A DNA stretch of 64,000 bases from RGIG4079 sp045637505 (GCA_045637505.1 JAZTZO010000051.1:62001-126000), one strand, 5' to 3'. Positions 15,644 through 24,860 are shown, counted from the stretch's first letter. Notes: generated by a model not told the origin, from the letters alone. Translations and numbers: made by a program.

Positions 15644-16825
15644 ATGGAACAACTGCTACAAATACCTGTCCATGAAGCTACTTTGCGTATAAGCAAAATC
15701 CAATCTCTTATGAAAAATGAGGGGATTGATGCGATATTGATTAGCGACAATGCTAACAAATTTTACACTTCGGGACGAGTGTATAACGGCTACACATATA
15801 TCCCCACCCAAGGCAATGCTATCTACTTTGTTCGTCGACCTGTTGAGTTAGAGGGCGAAGGATTGGAATACATTAGAAAGCCCGAAAACATTGCCGAAAT
15901 ATTAATCCAAAAAGGGCTTCCTATGCCTTCATCATTAGGTTTAGAACTTGACCTTGCGCCCTACTCTTCGGTGCAACGCATTGCTAAAATATTCCCCAAT
16001 GCAAAGATATGTAACGCATCGGGTATCATGCGACAAGCGCGAGCTATAAAAACTGACTATGAAATTGAGCTTATAAAAACTTCTGGGGCAAAACATACTG
16101 AAACATATAGTCAAATTCCCAATATATATCACCCAAATATGACCGACCTTGAGTTTCAGGTCGAAATCGAACGCATATCTCGCCTTGAAGGTTGTTTAGG
16201 GCAGTTTCGCATTAGCGGCAACTCAATGGAGATATACATGGGAAATGTAATATGTGGTGAAAATGCCGATGCACCATCGCCATACGATTTTGCTATGGGA
16301 GGTGCAGGGATACACCCATCATTACCAGTAGGTTGCAATGGCACAACTATTACTCACGGCATGGCTATTATGGTCGATGTAAATGGCAACTATACCGGTT
16401 ACACAACCGATATGTCGCGAGTGTTCTCGGTGGGAGCGCTTGATGAACTCTCAATAAAAGCGCACCAATGTTCACGCCGCATTTGCCAAGAGCTCTCTGC
16501 GATGGGAAAACCTGGCGTAGAAGCAAAATCATTATACGAAAAAGCTATTGAAATTGTTACTGAAGAAAGTCTTGAGCACCTATTCATGGGACATCGACAA
16601 AAAGCCGGTTTTATAGGGCACGGCGTAGGGATTGAAATCAACGAAACGCCAGTTATAGCACCTCGTAGCCGCGACATTCTTTCGGTGGGCAATGTTATCG
16701 CTCTTGAGCCTAAATTTGTCATTCCCGGCATAGGCGCAGTGGGCATTGAAAATACATATATCGTAACCGAAAACGGCATGGAATGCGTAACACTTGCACC
16801 CGAAGAAATCATATCACTTCATTAA
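15644..16825 (+). CDS. M24-family Xaa-Pro peptidase
   Basis: A 393-aa protein with a creatinase-like N-terminal domain and a pita-bread metallopeptidase domain. Metal ligands are visible: D245 (MVDVNG), D256 (TTDMSR), His in FIGHGVGIEINE, then Glu in that motif and in ALEPKF. It probably cleaves X-Pro bonds in peptides. It lies in the gldH-HAD-M24-cca run, with 9-10 base gaps, suggesting one transcript. Confidence 0.9.
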   Translation: MEQLLQIPVHEATLRISKIQSLMKNEGIDAILISDNANKFYTSGRVYNGYTYIPTQGNAIYFVRRPVELEGEGLEYIRKPENIAEILIQKGLPMPSSLGLELDLAPYSSVQRIAKIFPNAKICNASGIMRQARAIKTDYEIELIKTSGAKHTETYSQIPNIYHPNMTDLEFQVEIERISRLEGCLGQFRISGNSMEIYMGNVICGENADAPSPYDFAMGGAGIHPSLPVGCNGTTITHGMAIMVDVNGNYTGYTTDMSRVFSVGALDELSIKAHQCSRRICQELSAMGKPGVEAKSLYEKAIEIVTEESLEHLFMGHRQKAGFIGHGVGIEINETPVIAPRSRDILSVGNVIALEPKFVIPGIGAVGIENTYIVTENGMECVTLAPEEIISLH

Positions 16826-16834
16826 TTCAACTCA

Positions 16835-18250
16835 ATGCATCCTATAGCTACAAAAATCGATAAACCTATATTTCATTTAGTTGGGGAAGTTGCCGACAGT
16901 CTCAACCGCGAGTGCTATACCGTGGGAGGATATGTGCGCGACCTCTTTCTCAATCGCACATCTAAAGATATTGACTTTGTAACCGTGGGGAGTGGCATTG
17001 AAGTTGCTCAAGGAACTGCCAAAGCGCTTGGCAAAAGAGCACGACTTAATGTGTTCCAAAATTTCGGGACTGCACAAGTCAAATGTCGCGACATGGAATT
17101 GGAATTCGTAGGAGCTCGTCGTGAATCATATCGTCGCGATTCACGCAAACCCATCGTTGAAGATGGCACACTTGAAGACGACATTTCTCGTCGCGATTTC
17201 ACCATTAATGCAATGGCACTATGTGTTAATGCCCATAGATTTGGCGAACTCATTGATTTCTATGATGGCGTAGGTGACCTCGAACGCAAACTCATTCGCA
17301 CTCCACTCGACCCCGACATAACATTCAGCGACGACCCTTTGCGCATGATGCGTGCAATACGCTTTGCAACTCAACTCAACTTCACAATATTCAACGATAC
17401 CCTCGATGCCATAACTCGCAATGCCGAGCGCATAACTATCATTTCAAAGGAGCGCGTTGCCGATGAGTTAATGAAAATAATGGCATCTCCTCGCCCATCA
17501 ATAGGCTGGATTTTGCTCAAGAAAACTGGTCTTCTTAAACTCATATTCCCACAACTTTCAGCAATGGCTGGTGTTGAGGTGGTAAATGGTCGTGGACATA
17601 AAGACAACTTTTTCCACACGATGGAAGTACTCGACAAAGTTGCTCAAAAAAGCGACAATGTGTGGCTACGCTGGGGAGCACTCATGCACGATATAGGCAA
17701 ACCTCGCACTAAACAATGGGACGACAAAATAGGATGGACATTCCACAACCACAATTTCATAGGAGCAAAAATGATTCCACGCATATTTCGCGACATGAAA
17801 CTGCCCCTCAATGAAAAGATGAAATATGTTCAAAAATTGGTTGAACTACACATGCGCCCTATTGCATTGGTCGAAGATATCGTCACCGACTCGGCTGTGC
17901 GCAGATTGATTTTTGATGCAGGAGATGACATTGAGGACTTGATGACCCTTTGTGAAGCCGATATTACATCAAAGAACGAAGAAAAAGTAAAACGATTCCT
18001 TGACAACTTCATTCTTGTGCGCAAAAAAATGAAAGAACTTGAGGAGCGTGACCGCATTCGCAATTTCCAACCACCAGTTGATGGTGAAGAGATTATGAAG
18101 TTGTTCAATCTACCCCCATGCCGTGAAGTTGGCGATTTGAAAACAAAAATCAAAGATGCTATTCTCGACGGCATCATCCCCAACGAACGCGAAGCCGCCT
18201 ACAACTACATGCTCTCATGCGCCAAAGAGATGGGATTAACTCCTAATTAA
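16835..18250 (+). CDS. cca: CCA-adding tRNA nucleotidyltransferase with HD domain
   Basis: A 471-aa class II nucleotidyltransferase. The head carries YTVGGYVRDLFLNRTSKDID with the D-x-D metal site, then RRDFTINAMALCVN, and the neck carries DDPLRMMRAIRFATQL. A C-terminal HD domain (NFFHTMEVLDKV, WGALMHDIGKPRTK) adds phosphohydrolase character. The enzyme builds or repairs the CCA end of tRNA. The rather long HD-containing form is common in Bacteroidetes. Last gene of the run, followed by a strong terminator. Confidence 0.93.
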   Translation: MHPIATKIDKPIFHLVGEVADSLNRECYTVGGYVRDLFLNRTSKDIDFVTVGSGIEVAQGTAKALGKRARLNVFQNFGTAQVKCRDMELEFVGARRESYRRDSRKPIVEDGTLEDDISRRDFTINAMALCVNAHRFGELIDFYDGVGDLERKLIRTPLDPDITFSDDPLRMMRAIRFATQLNFTIFNDTLDAITRNAERITIISKERVADELMKIMASPRPSIGWILLKKTGLLKLIFPQLSAMAGVEVVNGRGHKDNFFHTMEVLDKVAQKSDNVWLRWGALMHDIGKPRTKQWDDKIGWTFHNHNFIGAKMIPRIFRDMKLPLNEKMKYVQKLVELHMRPIALVEDIVTDSAVRRLIFDAGDDIEDLMTLCEADITSKNEEKVKRFLDNFILVRKKMKELEERDRIRNFQPPVDGEEIMKLFNLPPCREVGDLKTKIKDAILDGIIPNEREAAYNYMLSCAKEMGLTPN

Positions 18251-18275
18251 TAAAATCATTTTTCACATATCACTC

Positions 18276-18320
18276 AAATAACCTTAAATAAACATTTAAG
18301 GTTATTTGTTTTTTGTTTTT
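18276..18320 (+). terminator. Terminator after cca
   Basis: A 14-bp stem: 18276-18289 with 18294-18307 (AAATAACCTTAAAT and its complement), then a T/G-rich tail. Confidence 0.85.
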
Positions 18321-18339
18321 TTGTTTTCATGATTTTTTA

Positions 18340-18371
18340 TTTGGCAATAAACAGAATTGTTTGTAAATTTG
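18340..18371 (+). promoter_or_regulatory. Promoter of the TPR/PD40 gene
   Basis: TTTG (18340-18343), 20 bases, TAAATTTG (18364-18371). Confidence 0.75.
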
Positions 18372-18399
18372 ATTTTTATATTAAATTACGAAGAATTAT

Positions 18400-19845
18400 A
18401 TGAAACGCATATATATTTTTATATTTACTATAATATTTTCGATTTGCACTAATGCCACATCTCTCGATGAGGCAAAGGCTTTTTATAACAACAAAGAATA
18501 TAGCAAAGCATTACCCTCTTTTAAAGAGTTACTATCAAAATCGCCCAAAGATGCTTCTTTAAACAACTGGGTAGGTATGTGTCTATACAATCTTGATAGC
18601 ATCAGCGAGGCTATTCCTTTCTTACAATTTGCCGAAACCAAATCGATAACTGAATCATCACGCTATTTGGCAACAATTGCATATGAGCAATATCGCTTTG
18701 ATGATGCCGAAAACCACATCGCTAAATACACAAAGGCGCTAACTAAAGCCAAAAAAGAACTCCCTCGCGATATTGAGACACTTTCAACTCGCATAATAAA
18801 CGCTCGCAATATGCTTGACCGCGTTGAACATATCCAAATCATTGATAGCATAAATGTGGACCGTGATGCATTCTTTAAACATTACAAACTTTCATCAAGT
18901 TGTGGCTCACTCAACCCTATTTCAATACTCCCACAAACATTTGCCTCACCTCAAGTTGAAATTCATCCCGAGTCATTACCTCTTGAAAACATTAAATCTC
19001 TCACAAATGCAGTTGTATTTCAACCCGAGAGCAAAACTCAAATGCTATGGTCGATGGAGGACAATCTTGGAGTTGAAACATTAGTCATGTCTTCAATTTT
19101 ATCAGATGGGACATGGGAACTTCCTCAATTACTCAATGAAAATTTGTGTAACGGAAATTCAAGTTATCCCTACATAATGCCCGATGGTATTACTCTTTAC
19201 TATGCCAACGATGGGGAAAATTCGATAGGTGGATACGACATATTTGTATCTCGAAAAGATGAAGACGGCTTTTTGCAACCTCAAAATATGGGCATGCCCT
19301 ATAATTCTCCTTATAACGACTATATGCTCGTAATCGATGAAATAACTGGTATAGGTTGGTGGGCAACAGATCGCAACAACATTGACGGAAAAGTAACTAT
19401 TTATATGTTCATTCCCAACGAAAGTCGCGTCAATTACCCCTCTGATAATGCTAACATCGTTAACTTGGCCAAAATAAACTCGATAAAAGACTCCTGGGTT
19501 GAGAATGCCAATTATGAAGAATACCTCAATCGATTGTCAAAAACAGGCACAGCCGAATCTACCAAAACCGAAAAATCTTTCTATTTATCTCTACCTAATG
19601 GCAACATTTACACATCGATAAATGATTTTAAAAACCATGAGGCAGCCGAAGCGATGAAAGAATATCTTAATGCGCTCAATAAATTTCAAACCGCCGAGAA
19701 CAAGTTGGCAACCCTACGCACCAACTATTCTAAAGGGAACAAAAATATTTCAAACGAAATTATTGAATTAGAAAACGATATTTTATCACAACGCAATAAC
19801 CTCATAAACTTGAGAAACACCGTGATAAAACTCGAATGTAACTAA
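18400..19845 (+). CDS. Secreted TPR and PD40 repeat protein
   Basis: A 481-aa protein with a signal peptide (MKRIYIFIFTIIFSICTNA). TPR-like helices follow (EAKAFYNNKEYSKALPSFKE, NNWVGMCLYNLDSISEAIPF). The centre has PD40/WD40-like strands with YIMPDGITLYYANDG and GGYDIFVSRKDEDG. The C-terminus is a helical Asn/Leu-rich coiled coil. The layout resembles the N-terminal parts of OmpA-linked TPR-PD40 envelope proteins such as PorE, but no OmpA domain is present. Probably periplasmic. Function not known. Confidence 0.75.
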   Translation: MKRIYIFIFTIIFSICTNATSLDEAKAFYNNKEYSKALPSFKELLSKSPKDASLNNWVGMCLYNLDSISEAIPFLQFAETKSITESSRYLATIAYEQYRFDDAENHIAKYTKALTKAKKELPRDIETLSTRIINARNMLDRVEHIQIIDSINVDRDAFFKHYKLSSSCGSLNPISILPQTFASPQVEIHPESLPLENIKSLTNAVVFQPESKTQMLWSMEDNLGVETLVMSSILSDGTWELPQLLNENLCNGNSSYPYIMPDGITLYYANDGENSIGGYDIFVSRKDEDGFLQPQNMGMPYNSPYNDYMLVIDEITGIGWWATDRNNIDGKVTIYMFIPNESRVNYPSDNANIVNLAKINSIKDSWVENANYEEYLNRLSKTGTAESTKTEKSFYLSLPNGNIYTSINDFKNHEAAEAMKEYLNALNKFQTAENKLATLRTNYSKGNKNISNEIIELENDILSQRNNLINLRNTVIKLECN

Positions 19846-19877
19846 AAAGCATATAATAACCACTAAATACTTAAATT

Positions 19878-20861
19878 ATGGAATTAACATCATTAACATT
19901 AGCAATTATTATTGGCGCAGCGTTTGTTGTGCTATGCATCTTCTTTTATTATGTGCCATTTTTCCTATGGATTTCGGCACGAGTGAGTGGAGTACGCATC
20001 TCATTGATTCAATTATTCTTGATGAGAATACGTCAAGTCCCTGCTAATATCATTGTTCGCGCAATGATTGAAGCCCACAAGGCTGGCTTGCAAGACATTA
20101 CTCGCGACGATCTTGAAGCTCACTTCCTCGCAGGAGGTAATGTTGAAATGGTTGTACATGCACTCGTTTCGGCATCTAAAGCCAATATTGACCTCGGTTT
20201 CAAAATGGCAACTGCTATCGACCTCGCTGGTCGCGACGTGTTCCAAGCCGTACAAATGTCGGTTAACCCCAAAGTAATCGACACTCCACCAGTAACCGCT
20301 GTTGCTAAAGATGGTATTCAGCTCATAGCCAAAGCTCGTGTGACAGTGCGTGCCAATATTCGCCAACTCGTGGGTGGTGCTGGTGAAGACACCGTCCTTG
20401 CCCGTGTAGGCGAAGGTATCGTGTCATCTATCGGTTCTTCTTTAAGCCACAAAGAAGTGCTTGAAAACCCCGATTCTATCTCTAAAGTTGTATTGCGCAA
20501 AGGTCTTGACTCAGGTACTGCCTTTGAAATTCTATCTATCGACATTGCCGATATCGACATAGGCAAAAACATTGGTGCAGCTCTACAAATCGACCAAGCT
20601 CAAGCCGACAAAAACATTGCTCAAGCCAAAGCCGAAGAGCGTCGCGCAATGGCTATAGCACTCGAACAAGAAATGAAAGCTAAAGCTCAAGAAGCTCGTG
20701 CTCATGTTATTGAAGCCGAAGCCGAACTTCCTCGCGCTATGGCCGAAGCATTTATCAATGGCAACCTCGGCATCATGGACTATTACCGCATGAAAAATAT
20801 GGAGGCCGACACTACTATGCGTGAAACCATAGCTCGTCCAACAGCACAATCAAACAAATAA
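19878..20861 (+). CDS. floA: Flotillin-like protein FloA
   Basis: A 327-aa UPF0365/FloA protein: one N-terminal membrane hairpin (LTLAIIIGAAFVVLCIFFYY), an SPFH-like core (GVRISLIQLFLMRIRQVPAN, GIQLIAKARVTVRANIRQLV) and an Ala/Glu-rich coiled coil (KAEERRAMAIALEQEMKAKA). FloA scaffolds ordered membrane patches. It sits 32 bases after the TPR/PD40 gene and ends at a terminator. Confidence 0.93.
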   Translation: MELTSLTLAIIIGAAFVVLCIFFYYVPFFLWISARVSGVRISLIQLFLMRIRQVPANIIVRAMIEAHKAGLQDITRDDLEAHFLAGGNVEMVVHALVSASKANIDLGFKMATAIDLAGRDVFQAVQMSVNPKVIDTPPVTAVAKDGIQLIAKARVTVRANIRQLVGGAGEDTVLARVGEGIVSSIGSSLSHKEVLENPDSISKVVLRKGLDSGTAFEILSIDIADIDIGKNIGAALQIDQAQADKNIAQAKAEERRAMAIALEQEMKAKAQEARAHVIEAEAELPRAMAEAFINGNLGIMDYYRMKNMEADTTMRETIARPTAQSNK

Positions 20862-20870
20862 AAAGCACAA

Positions 20871-20910
20871 AGTCCCTCTATAGCTGCATTCAATAGAGGG
20901 ACTATTTTTT
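20871..20910 (+). terminator. Terminator after floA
   Basis: AGTCCCTCTAT (20871-20881) pairs with ATAGAGGGACT (20893-20903), then a T6 run. Confidence 0.9.
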
Positions 20911-20929
20911 AACCATAATCTTTAAGAAA

Positions 20930-22381
20930 ATGACTTCGTTTTTAATAGCTCTTGCAGTTTTAATTGGTGGGTATTTTATCTATGGTGCAATTGTTGAAAA
21001 GATTTTTGGCACCGACCCCACTCGCAAAACTCCAGCTTATACAATGCGTGATGATGTAGATTATATGCCATTACCCACATGGAAAGTGTTCCTAATTCAA
21101 TTCCTCAACATTGCCGGTTTAGGACCCATTTTTGGTGCTATTATGGGAGTAATGTTTGGGCCAGCTGCATTTATATGGATTGTAGTAGGAACAATTTTTG
21201 CAGGAGCTGTTCACGATTTCATTTCTGGAGCAATTTCTCTTCGCGCTCGTGGCATGTCATTGCCCGAAATCGTTGGCAATGAACTTGGCACTGGAATTAA
21301 ACAAGTGATGCGAGTATTTTCACTTATGTTGATGATTCTTGTTGGAGCCGTATTTGTTAGCCAACCAGCCGATCTCATTGCAGGCATGACTCCCGAGTCG
21401 CTCGATCGCATCTTCTGGGTAGTAGTCATTTTTGTTTACTACATGCTTGCCACTGTGCTACCTATCGACAAACTTATTGGCAACTTGTATCCCGTCTTTG
21501 GTTTCGCTCTATTATTTATGGCTTTAGGCATTTTAGGTGTTCTGATATGGGGAGATGTCACTCTCAACCTCGACTTCTCTCAAGGACTTGAAAGCCAACA
21601 TCCCAAGAATTTACCCATATTCCCAATGATGTTTGTATCAATAGCATGTGGCGCAATTTCGGGATTTCATGCTACACAATCGCCCATGATGGCTCGTTGC
21701 CTTAAAAATGAAAAATTGGCTCGTCCCATTTTCTATGGAGCAATGGTTGCCGAAGGTGTTGTTGCATTGATTTGGGCTGCAGCTGCAATAGCATTTACCA
21801 GTGGCTATGACCAATTGGCAACATACATGGCCGAGCACAATAATAGTGCCGGCGTTTTGGTTAACGACATTTCAATGTCATGGTTAGGGTCTTTTGGTGG
21901 CATATTGGCTTTATTTGGAGTTGTTGCTGCACCAATTACATCGGGCGATACAGCATTGCGTAGCGCACGACTTATTGCTGCCGACTTCCTTCATTACGAC
22001 CAATCAAGCGTCGCTAAACGCCTAATAATCTCTGTACCCATCTTTGCTGCTGCATTTGGCATCATGATGATTGATTTCTCGGTTTTGTGGCGTTATTTTG
22101 CTTGGTGCAACCAGACTCTTGCTGTGTTTACCCTTTGGGCAATTACCGTATATCTTGCTCGACATAAGAAATTATATCTCATCACTCTCATTCCCGCAAT
22201 GTTTATGACTGTGGTGAGTGTGTCATATATCCTTTTTGCTCCCACCCCCGAAGGTTTCGGATTGAGCTACCCCATTGCCGTCGGTTCAGGCATAGCTATT
22301 GCGATAGTGCTTCTTGGACTATTCTTCAACTACATAAATCGCATAAACAAGGGCAAATTAAAACGCGAATTTGAATACTAA
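20930..22381 (+). CDS. cstA: CstA-family peptide/pyruvate transporter
   Basis: A 483-aa polytopic membrane protein with CstA signatures FLNIAGLGPIFGAIMGVMFG, GAVHDFISGAISLRARGMSL and CGAISGFHATQSPM. CstA proteins import pyruvate or peptides during starvation. At 483 aa it is the short CstA form. It starts only about 20 bases after the floA terminator, so its own promoter must lie within or before that hairpin. The next gene overlaps its stop. Confidence 0.9.
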   Translation: MTSFLIALAVLIGGYFIYGAIVEKIFGTDPTRKTPAYTMRDDVDYMPLPTWKVFLIQFLNIAGLGPIFGAIMGVMFGPAAFIWIVVGTIFAGAVHDFISGAISLRARGMSLPEIVGNELGTGIKQVMRVFSLMLMILVGAVFVSQPADLIAGMTPESLDRIFWVVVIFVYYMLATVLPIDKLIGNLYPVFGFALLFMALGILGVLIWGDVTLNLDFSQGLESQHPKNLPIFPMMFVSIACGAISGFHATQSPMMARCLKNEKLARPIFYGAMVAEGVVALIWAAAAIAFTSGYDQLATYMAEHNNSAGVLVNDISMSWLGSFGGILALFGVVAAPITSGDTALRSARLIAADFLHYDQSSVAKRLIISVPIFAAAFGIMMIDFSVLWRYFAWCNQTLAVFTLWAITVYLARHKKLYLITLIPAMFMTVVSVSYILFAPTPEGFGLSYPIAVGSGIAIAIVLLGLFFNYINRINKGKLKREFEY

Positions 22382-23190
22382 TGGATTTTCTTGCCACAAT
22401 AGGCGATAGCAAGTTATATAACTTTCACTCGCACACACAATTTTGCGACGGACGGGCATCTATGGAAATGTTCGCTCGCGAAGTTGTGGCACAAGGATTT
22501 TCTCATTATGGATTTTCGCCCCACTCCCCCATTCCCATTGAGTCTTCATGCAATATGAACAAAGTTGATGTGCCGGTTTATCTCGAAGAGGTCAATCGCA
22601 TCAAAGACACATACGGCGACAAAACAAAATTCTACGCCTCGATGGAAATAGATTACCTTAGCAAAGATTGGGGTCCCTCGCACGAATATTTTCAAAGCCT
22701 TCCACTCGACTATCGCATTGGGTCAATTCATTTCATACCATCGCAATCGGGCGAACTGATTGACATCGACGGCAGTCATGAAAATTTCGACCGCAAAATG
22801 AGTCGATACTTCGCCGACGATATTCGTTATGTTGTTGAGACATTCTATACTCAATCAATCGAGATGGTCAATGCCGGAGGATTTGACCTCATTGGCCACT
22901 TCGACAAGATAGGCAACAACGCATCGCACTATTGCCCCGGCATCGAAGATGAATCGTGGTATCAAGCACTCGTCACCGATCTAATCAACGCGATAATCGC
23001 AAAAAAACTTACAATAGAAATCAACACCAAAGCATGGGATAAGCACAATCGCTTCTTTCCCCACACCCGCTATTGGAAACGCCTCATCAACGCCCAAGTG
23101 CCCATCATCATCAACTCCGACGCCCACTACCCCCACCTCATCAACGCTAATAGAGAAGAAGCATTGAGACAATTAAAAGCAATTATATAA
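22381..23190 (+). CDS. PHP-domain histidinol phosphatase
   Basis: A 269-aa protein with the PHP metal motifs NFHSHTQFCDG near the start, GFSPHSP, MEIDYL, GSIHFI, HFDKIG and NSDAHYP. The His and Asp set fits the monofunctional HisJ-type histidinol phosphatase, which removes phosphate from L-histidinol phosphate in histidine synthesis. The ATG overlaps the cstA stop by one base (TAATG). No other his gene is present, so the assignment rests on family resemblance alone. Confidence 0.8.
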   Translation: MDFLATIGDSKLYNFHSHTQFCDGRASMEMFAREVVAQGFSHYGFSPHSPIPIESSCNMNKVDVPVYLEEVNRIKDTYGDKTKFYASMEIDYLSKDWGPSHEYFQSLPLDYRIGSIHFIPSQSGELIDIDGSHENFDRKMSRYFADDIRYVVETFYTQSIEMVNAGGFDLIGHFDKIGNNASHYCPGIEDESWYQALVTDLINAIIAKKLTIEINTKAWDKHNRFFPHTRYWKRLINAQVPIIINSDAHYPHLINANREEALRQLKAII

Positions 23191-23191
23191 T

Positions 23192-24190
23192 CTATTTATC
23201 ACTTCTTTGAAAACGATGCAAGCGTTCTTGATAAGATTGCTTATACATTCGTTTTACTTTTTCGTCCAAAAATGAATTATCAATTAATTCATATACTTTT
23301 GGCTGTTCAGTCGCAAACATTTCAATTATTGATTCCATTTTTTTAGGCAACACCCCAATACGGTTCCCAAACATAATAAAATCATCTTTACAAGGATGCG
23401 ATGTATTTGAATATACATCTGAATATTCAGCCTTTGGGATTAACCCCTCTTTTAATGCAAAATCTCCGTCTTTTATATGAATAGAAGTATTCATTAAATC
23501 GTACGCAGGAGTAAGCACATAATCCCCTTTAATTGTTTCTTGAAGCGAGAAATTCTTAAGATGAGCATCTCCATTACTGAACATATAATTGAATACAACT
23601 AAAGTAAAAAATTTCGTCATTTCAACCTTCCAAGCTGCTACATTCTGCTTCAACAACATAGCAATATCTTCATAGCTACCTAAATATTTAAAATCTTTTC
23701 CACTATTGCGTTCTGTTCTACCTGCTATAGAAGCAAAATCATCTTGTCTGATTTTCAAACCATTTTTTGCATAATCAAATCGTTTAGTAACATACACAGG
23801 CGCTCCATCAACAAAAAACGCCAAAGCATTTTCCGCTGTTGTAATCTTATACACTTGACTTGCTATTTGCATTGTCAGATGTTCATTCGCTGGTATATTA
23901 TTCCTAAAACGCAAATATTTATTACCAGGAATAGGTTTTAAGATATAATGTCCCGATGTTCCCTCTGGGGCGAGGATAATTTTTCCTTTATCAATTACTG
24001 CCGACAATTTCTCTTGCGCTCCTGAAATTGAAATCTTATTTACAGAAGTAATAATTTCATCATTCCCTTCATAAGATAGGTCAATTATATGGCTCACTTT
24101 TCGACCACCAAAAACCTTGCGCAAACATAGTGGGCAATATGTATTGAATCCATCCGTAAGAGTTCCGGGACATACTTTTATATTCTTCAT
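23192..24190 (-). CDS. hipT: HipT-like serine kinase toxin of a HipBST module
   Basis: A 332-aa HipA kinase core without the N-terminal subdomain, which is encoded separately as HipS. The glycine-rich loop reads ISISGAQEKL with the double serine S54-I-S56; HipT of E. coli O127 has the same SIS motif at S57/S59 (recalled). The catalytic motif is NGDAHLKN (206-213, D208) and the metal motif is TPAYDL (D231). A Cys pattern (C7, C19, C22) at the N-terminus could bind zinc. HipT phosphorylates tryptophanyl-tRNA synthetase in E. coli; the target here is unknown. The start overlaps hipS by 4 bases. Confidence 0.88.
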   Translation of the reverse strand: MKNIKVCPGTLTDGFNTYCPLCLRKVFGGRKVSHIIDLSYEGNDEIITSVNKISISGAQEKLSAVIDKGKIILAPEGTSGHYILKPIPGNKYLRFRNNIPANEHLTMQIASQVYKITTAENALAFFVDGAPVYVTKRFDYAKNGLKIRQDDFASIAGRTERNSGKDFKYLGSYEDIAMLLKQNVAAWKVEMTKFFTLVVFNYMFSNGDAHLKNFSLQETIKGDYVLTPAYDLMNTSIHIKDGDFALKEGLIPKAEYSDVYSNTSHPCKDDFIMFGNRIGVLPKKMESIIEMFATEQPKVYELIDNSFLDEKVKRMYKQSYQERLHRFQRSDK

Positions 24191-24507
24191 AACTCTTCTA
24201 TTGTAATAGCTCCTATACTATCATACTTTGCAGTAGCCAATAATAATCCGAAGGAGTCATTTTCATCAATTTTCAATGATTGACATTGAATAACTTTATT
24301 TGCTCCCTCCGACAGCATATTGAAAAAAAATGGAAATAACTCCTCTGAGACATACTCTTCCTTTCTTTTGGGGAAAGCCAAGGATATGGATCTGTTAGTT
24401 GTATCAGCAAGAAACGATTCATCATATTGAAATACATAACGCATATCATCAGTCTCGGTCAATGTTCCTGCTACAATTTTATTTAATAAAACCAATGCTC
24501 GTCTCAT
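24187..24507 (-). CDS. hipS: HipS-like antitoxin (HipA N-terminal domain)
   Basis: A 106-aa protein matching the HipA N-terminal subdomain 1: GTLTETDDMRYVFQYDESFL, the conserved-type SISLAFPKR and LFPFFFNMLSEG, then FGLLLATAKYDSIGAITI. In HipBST systems HipS, not HipB, neutralises HipT. This copy contains no tryptophan, although a Trp (recalled as W65) is reported to block the kinase site in the E. coli structure. It overlaps hipB by one base (TAATG) and hipT by four (ATGA). Confidence 0.87.
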   Translation of the reverse strand: MRRALVLLNKIVAGTLTETDDMRYVFQYDESFLADTTNRSISLAFPKRKEEYVSEELFPFFFNMLSEGANKVIQCQSLKIDENDSFGLLLATAKYDSIGAITIEEL

Positions 24508-24707
24508 TAATTAACCTCCTTTACTTTTATAATAATTTCCAATCCCAATGTATCTGCAATACGCTCAAGAGTGCTTAAGGACGGATTACCCTTTTCACTC
24601 TCAATACTTTTGATTATACGCACACTCAATCCCGTATAATCCGACAAATCTTGTTGTGTCAACCCAAGTTCTGCCCTTCGTTCCTTTATTAAATCACCAT
24701 ACCTCAT
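24507..24707 (-). CDS. hipB: HipB-like XRE DNA-binding protein of the HipBST module
   Basis: A 66-aa protein that is almost only a helix-turn-helix: RRAELGLTQQDLSDYTGLSV, then RIIKSIESEKGNPSLSTLER. In HipBST modules HipB represses transcription and strengthens HipS. The gene begins one base from a palindromic operator, and a second operator of nearly the same sequence lies 61 bases upstream. It is shorter than the hipB at 3968 and not closely related to it. Confidence 0.88.
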   Translation of the reverse strand: MRYGDLIKERRAELGLTQQDLSDYTGLSVRIIKSIESEKGNPSLSTLERIADTLGLEIIIKVKEVN

Positions 24708-24727
24708 AGTGCAATATATTTCACTTT
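24708..24727. promoter_or_regulatory. HipBST operator O1, next to the hipB start codon
   Basis: AGTGCAATATATTTCACTTT, an inverted repeat with AGTG/CACT arms, directly upstream of the ATG at 24705-24707 on the minus strand. Identical over 20 bases to the operator at 24769-24788. Confidence 0.75.
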
Positions 24728-24733
24728 TAAATG

Positions 24734-24765
24734 CAAAGATACACGAATCTTTTTAATAAAACAAT
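24734..24765 (-). promoter_or_regulatory. Promoter of hipB-hipS-hipT
   Basis: On the minus strand ATTG (24762-24765), 20 bases, TATCTTTG (24734-24741). It lies between the two operators. Confidence 0.8.
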
Positions 24766-24766
24766 A

Positions 24767-24788
24767 AAAGTGCAATATATTTCACTTT
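24767..24788. promoter_or_regulatory. HipBST operator O2, upstream of the -33 box
   Basis: AAAGTG (24767-24772) and CACTTT (24783-24788) form a 22-bp operator with the same AT-rich core as O1. The two operators are 61 bp apart, centre to centre, so repressor bound at both could loop or cover the promoter. Confidence 0.75.
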
Positions 24789-24860
24789 CAATGCGTAATT
24801 TTAGCAATTAACTGATTAATTCAGGTCAAAATAACTCTATTGAGATATACAACATACAAG

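Noticed and set aside
18320..18340. T-rich stretch after cca as a replication or attachment site
   Set aside because: It is explained as the tail of a terminator; no att-like repeats or integrase are nearby.
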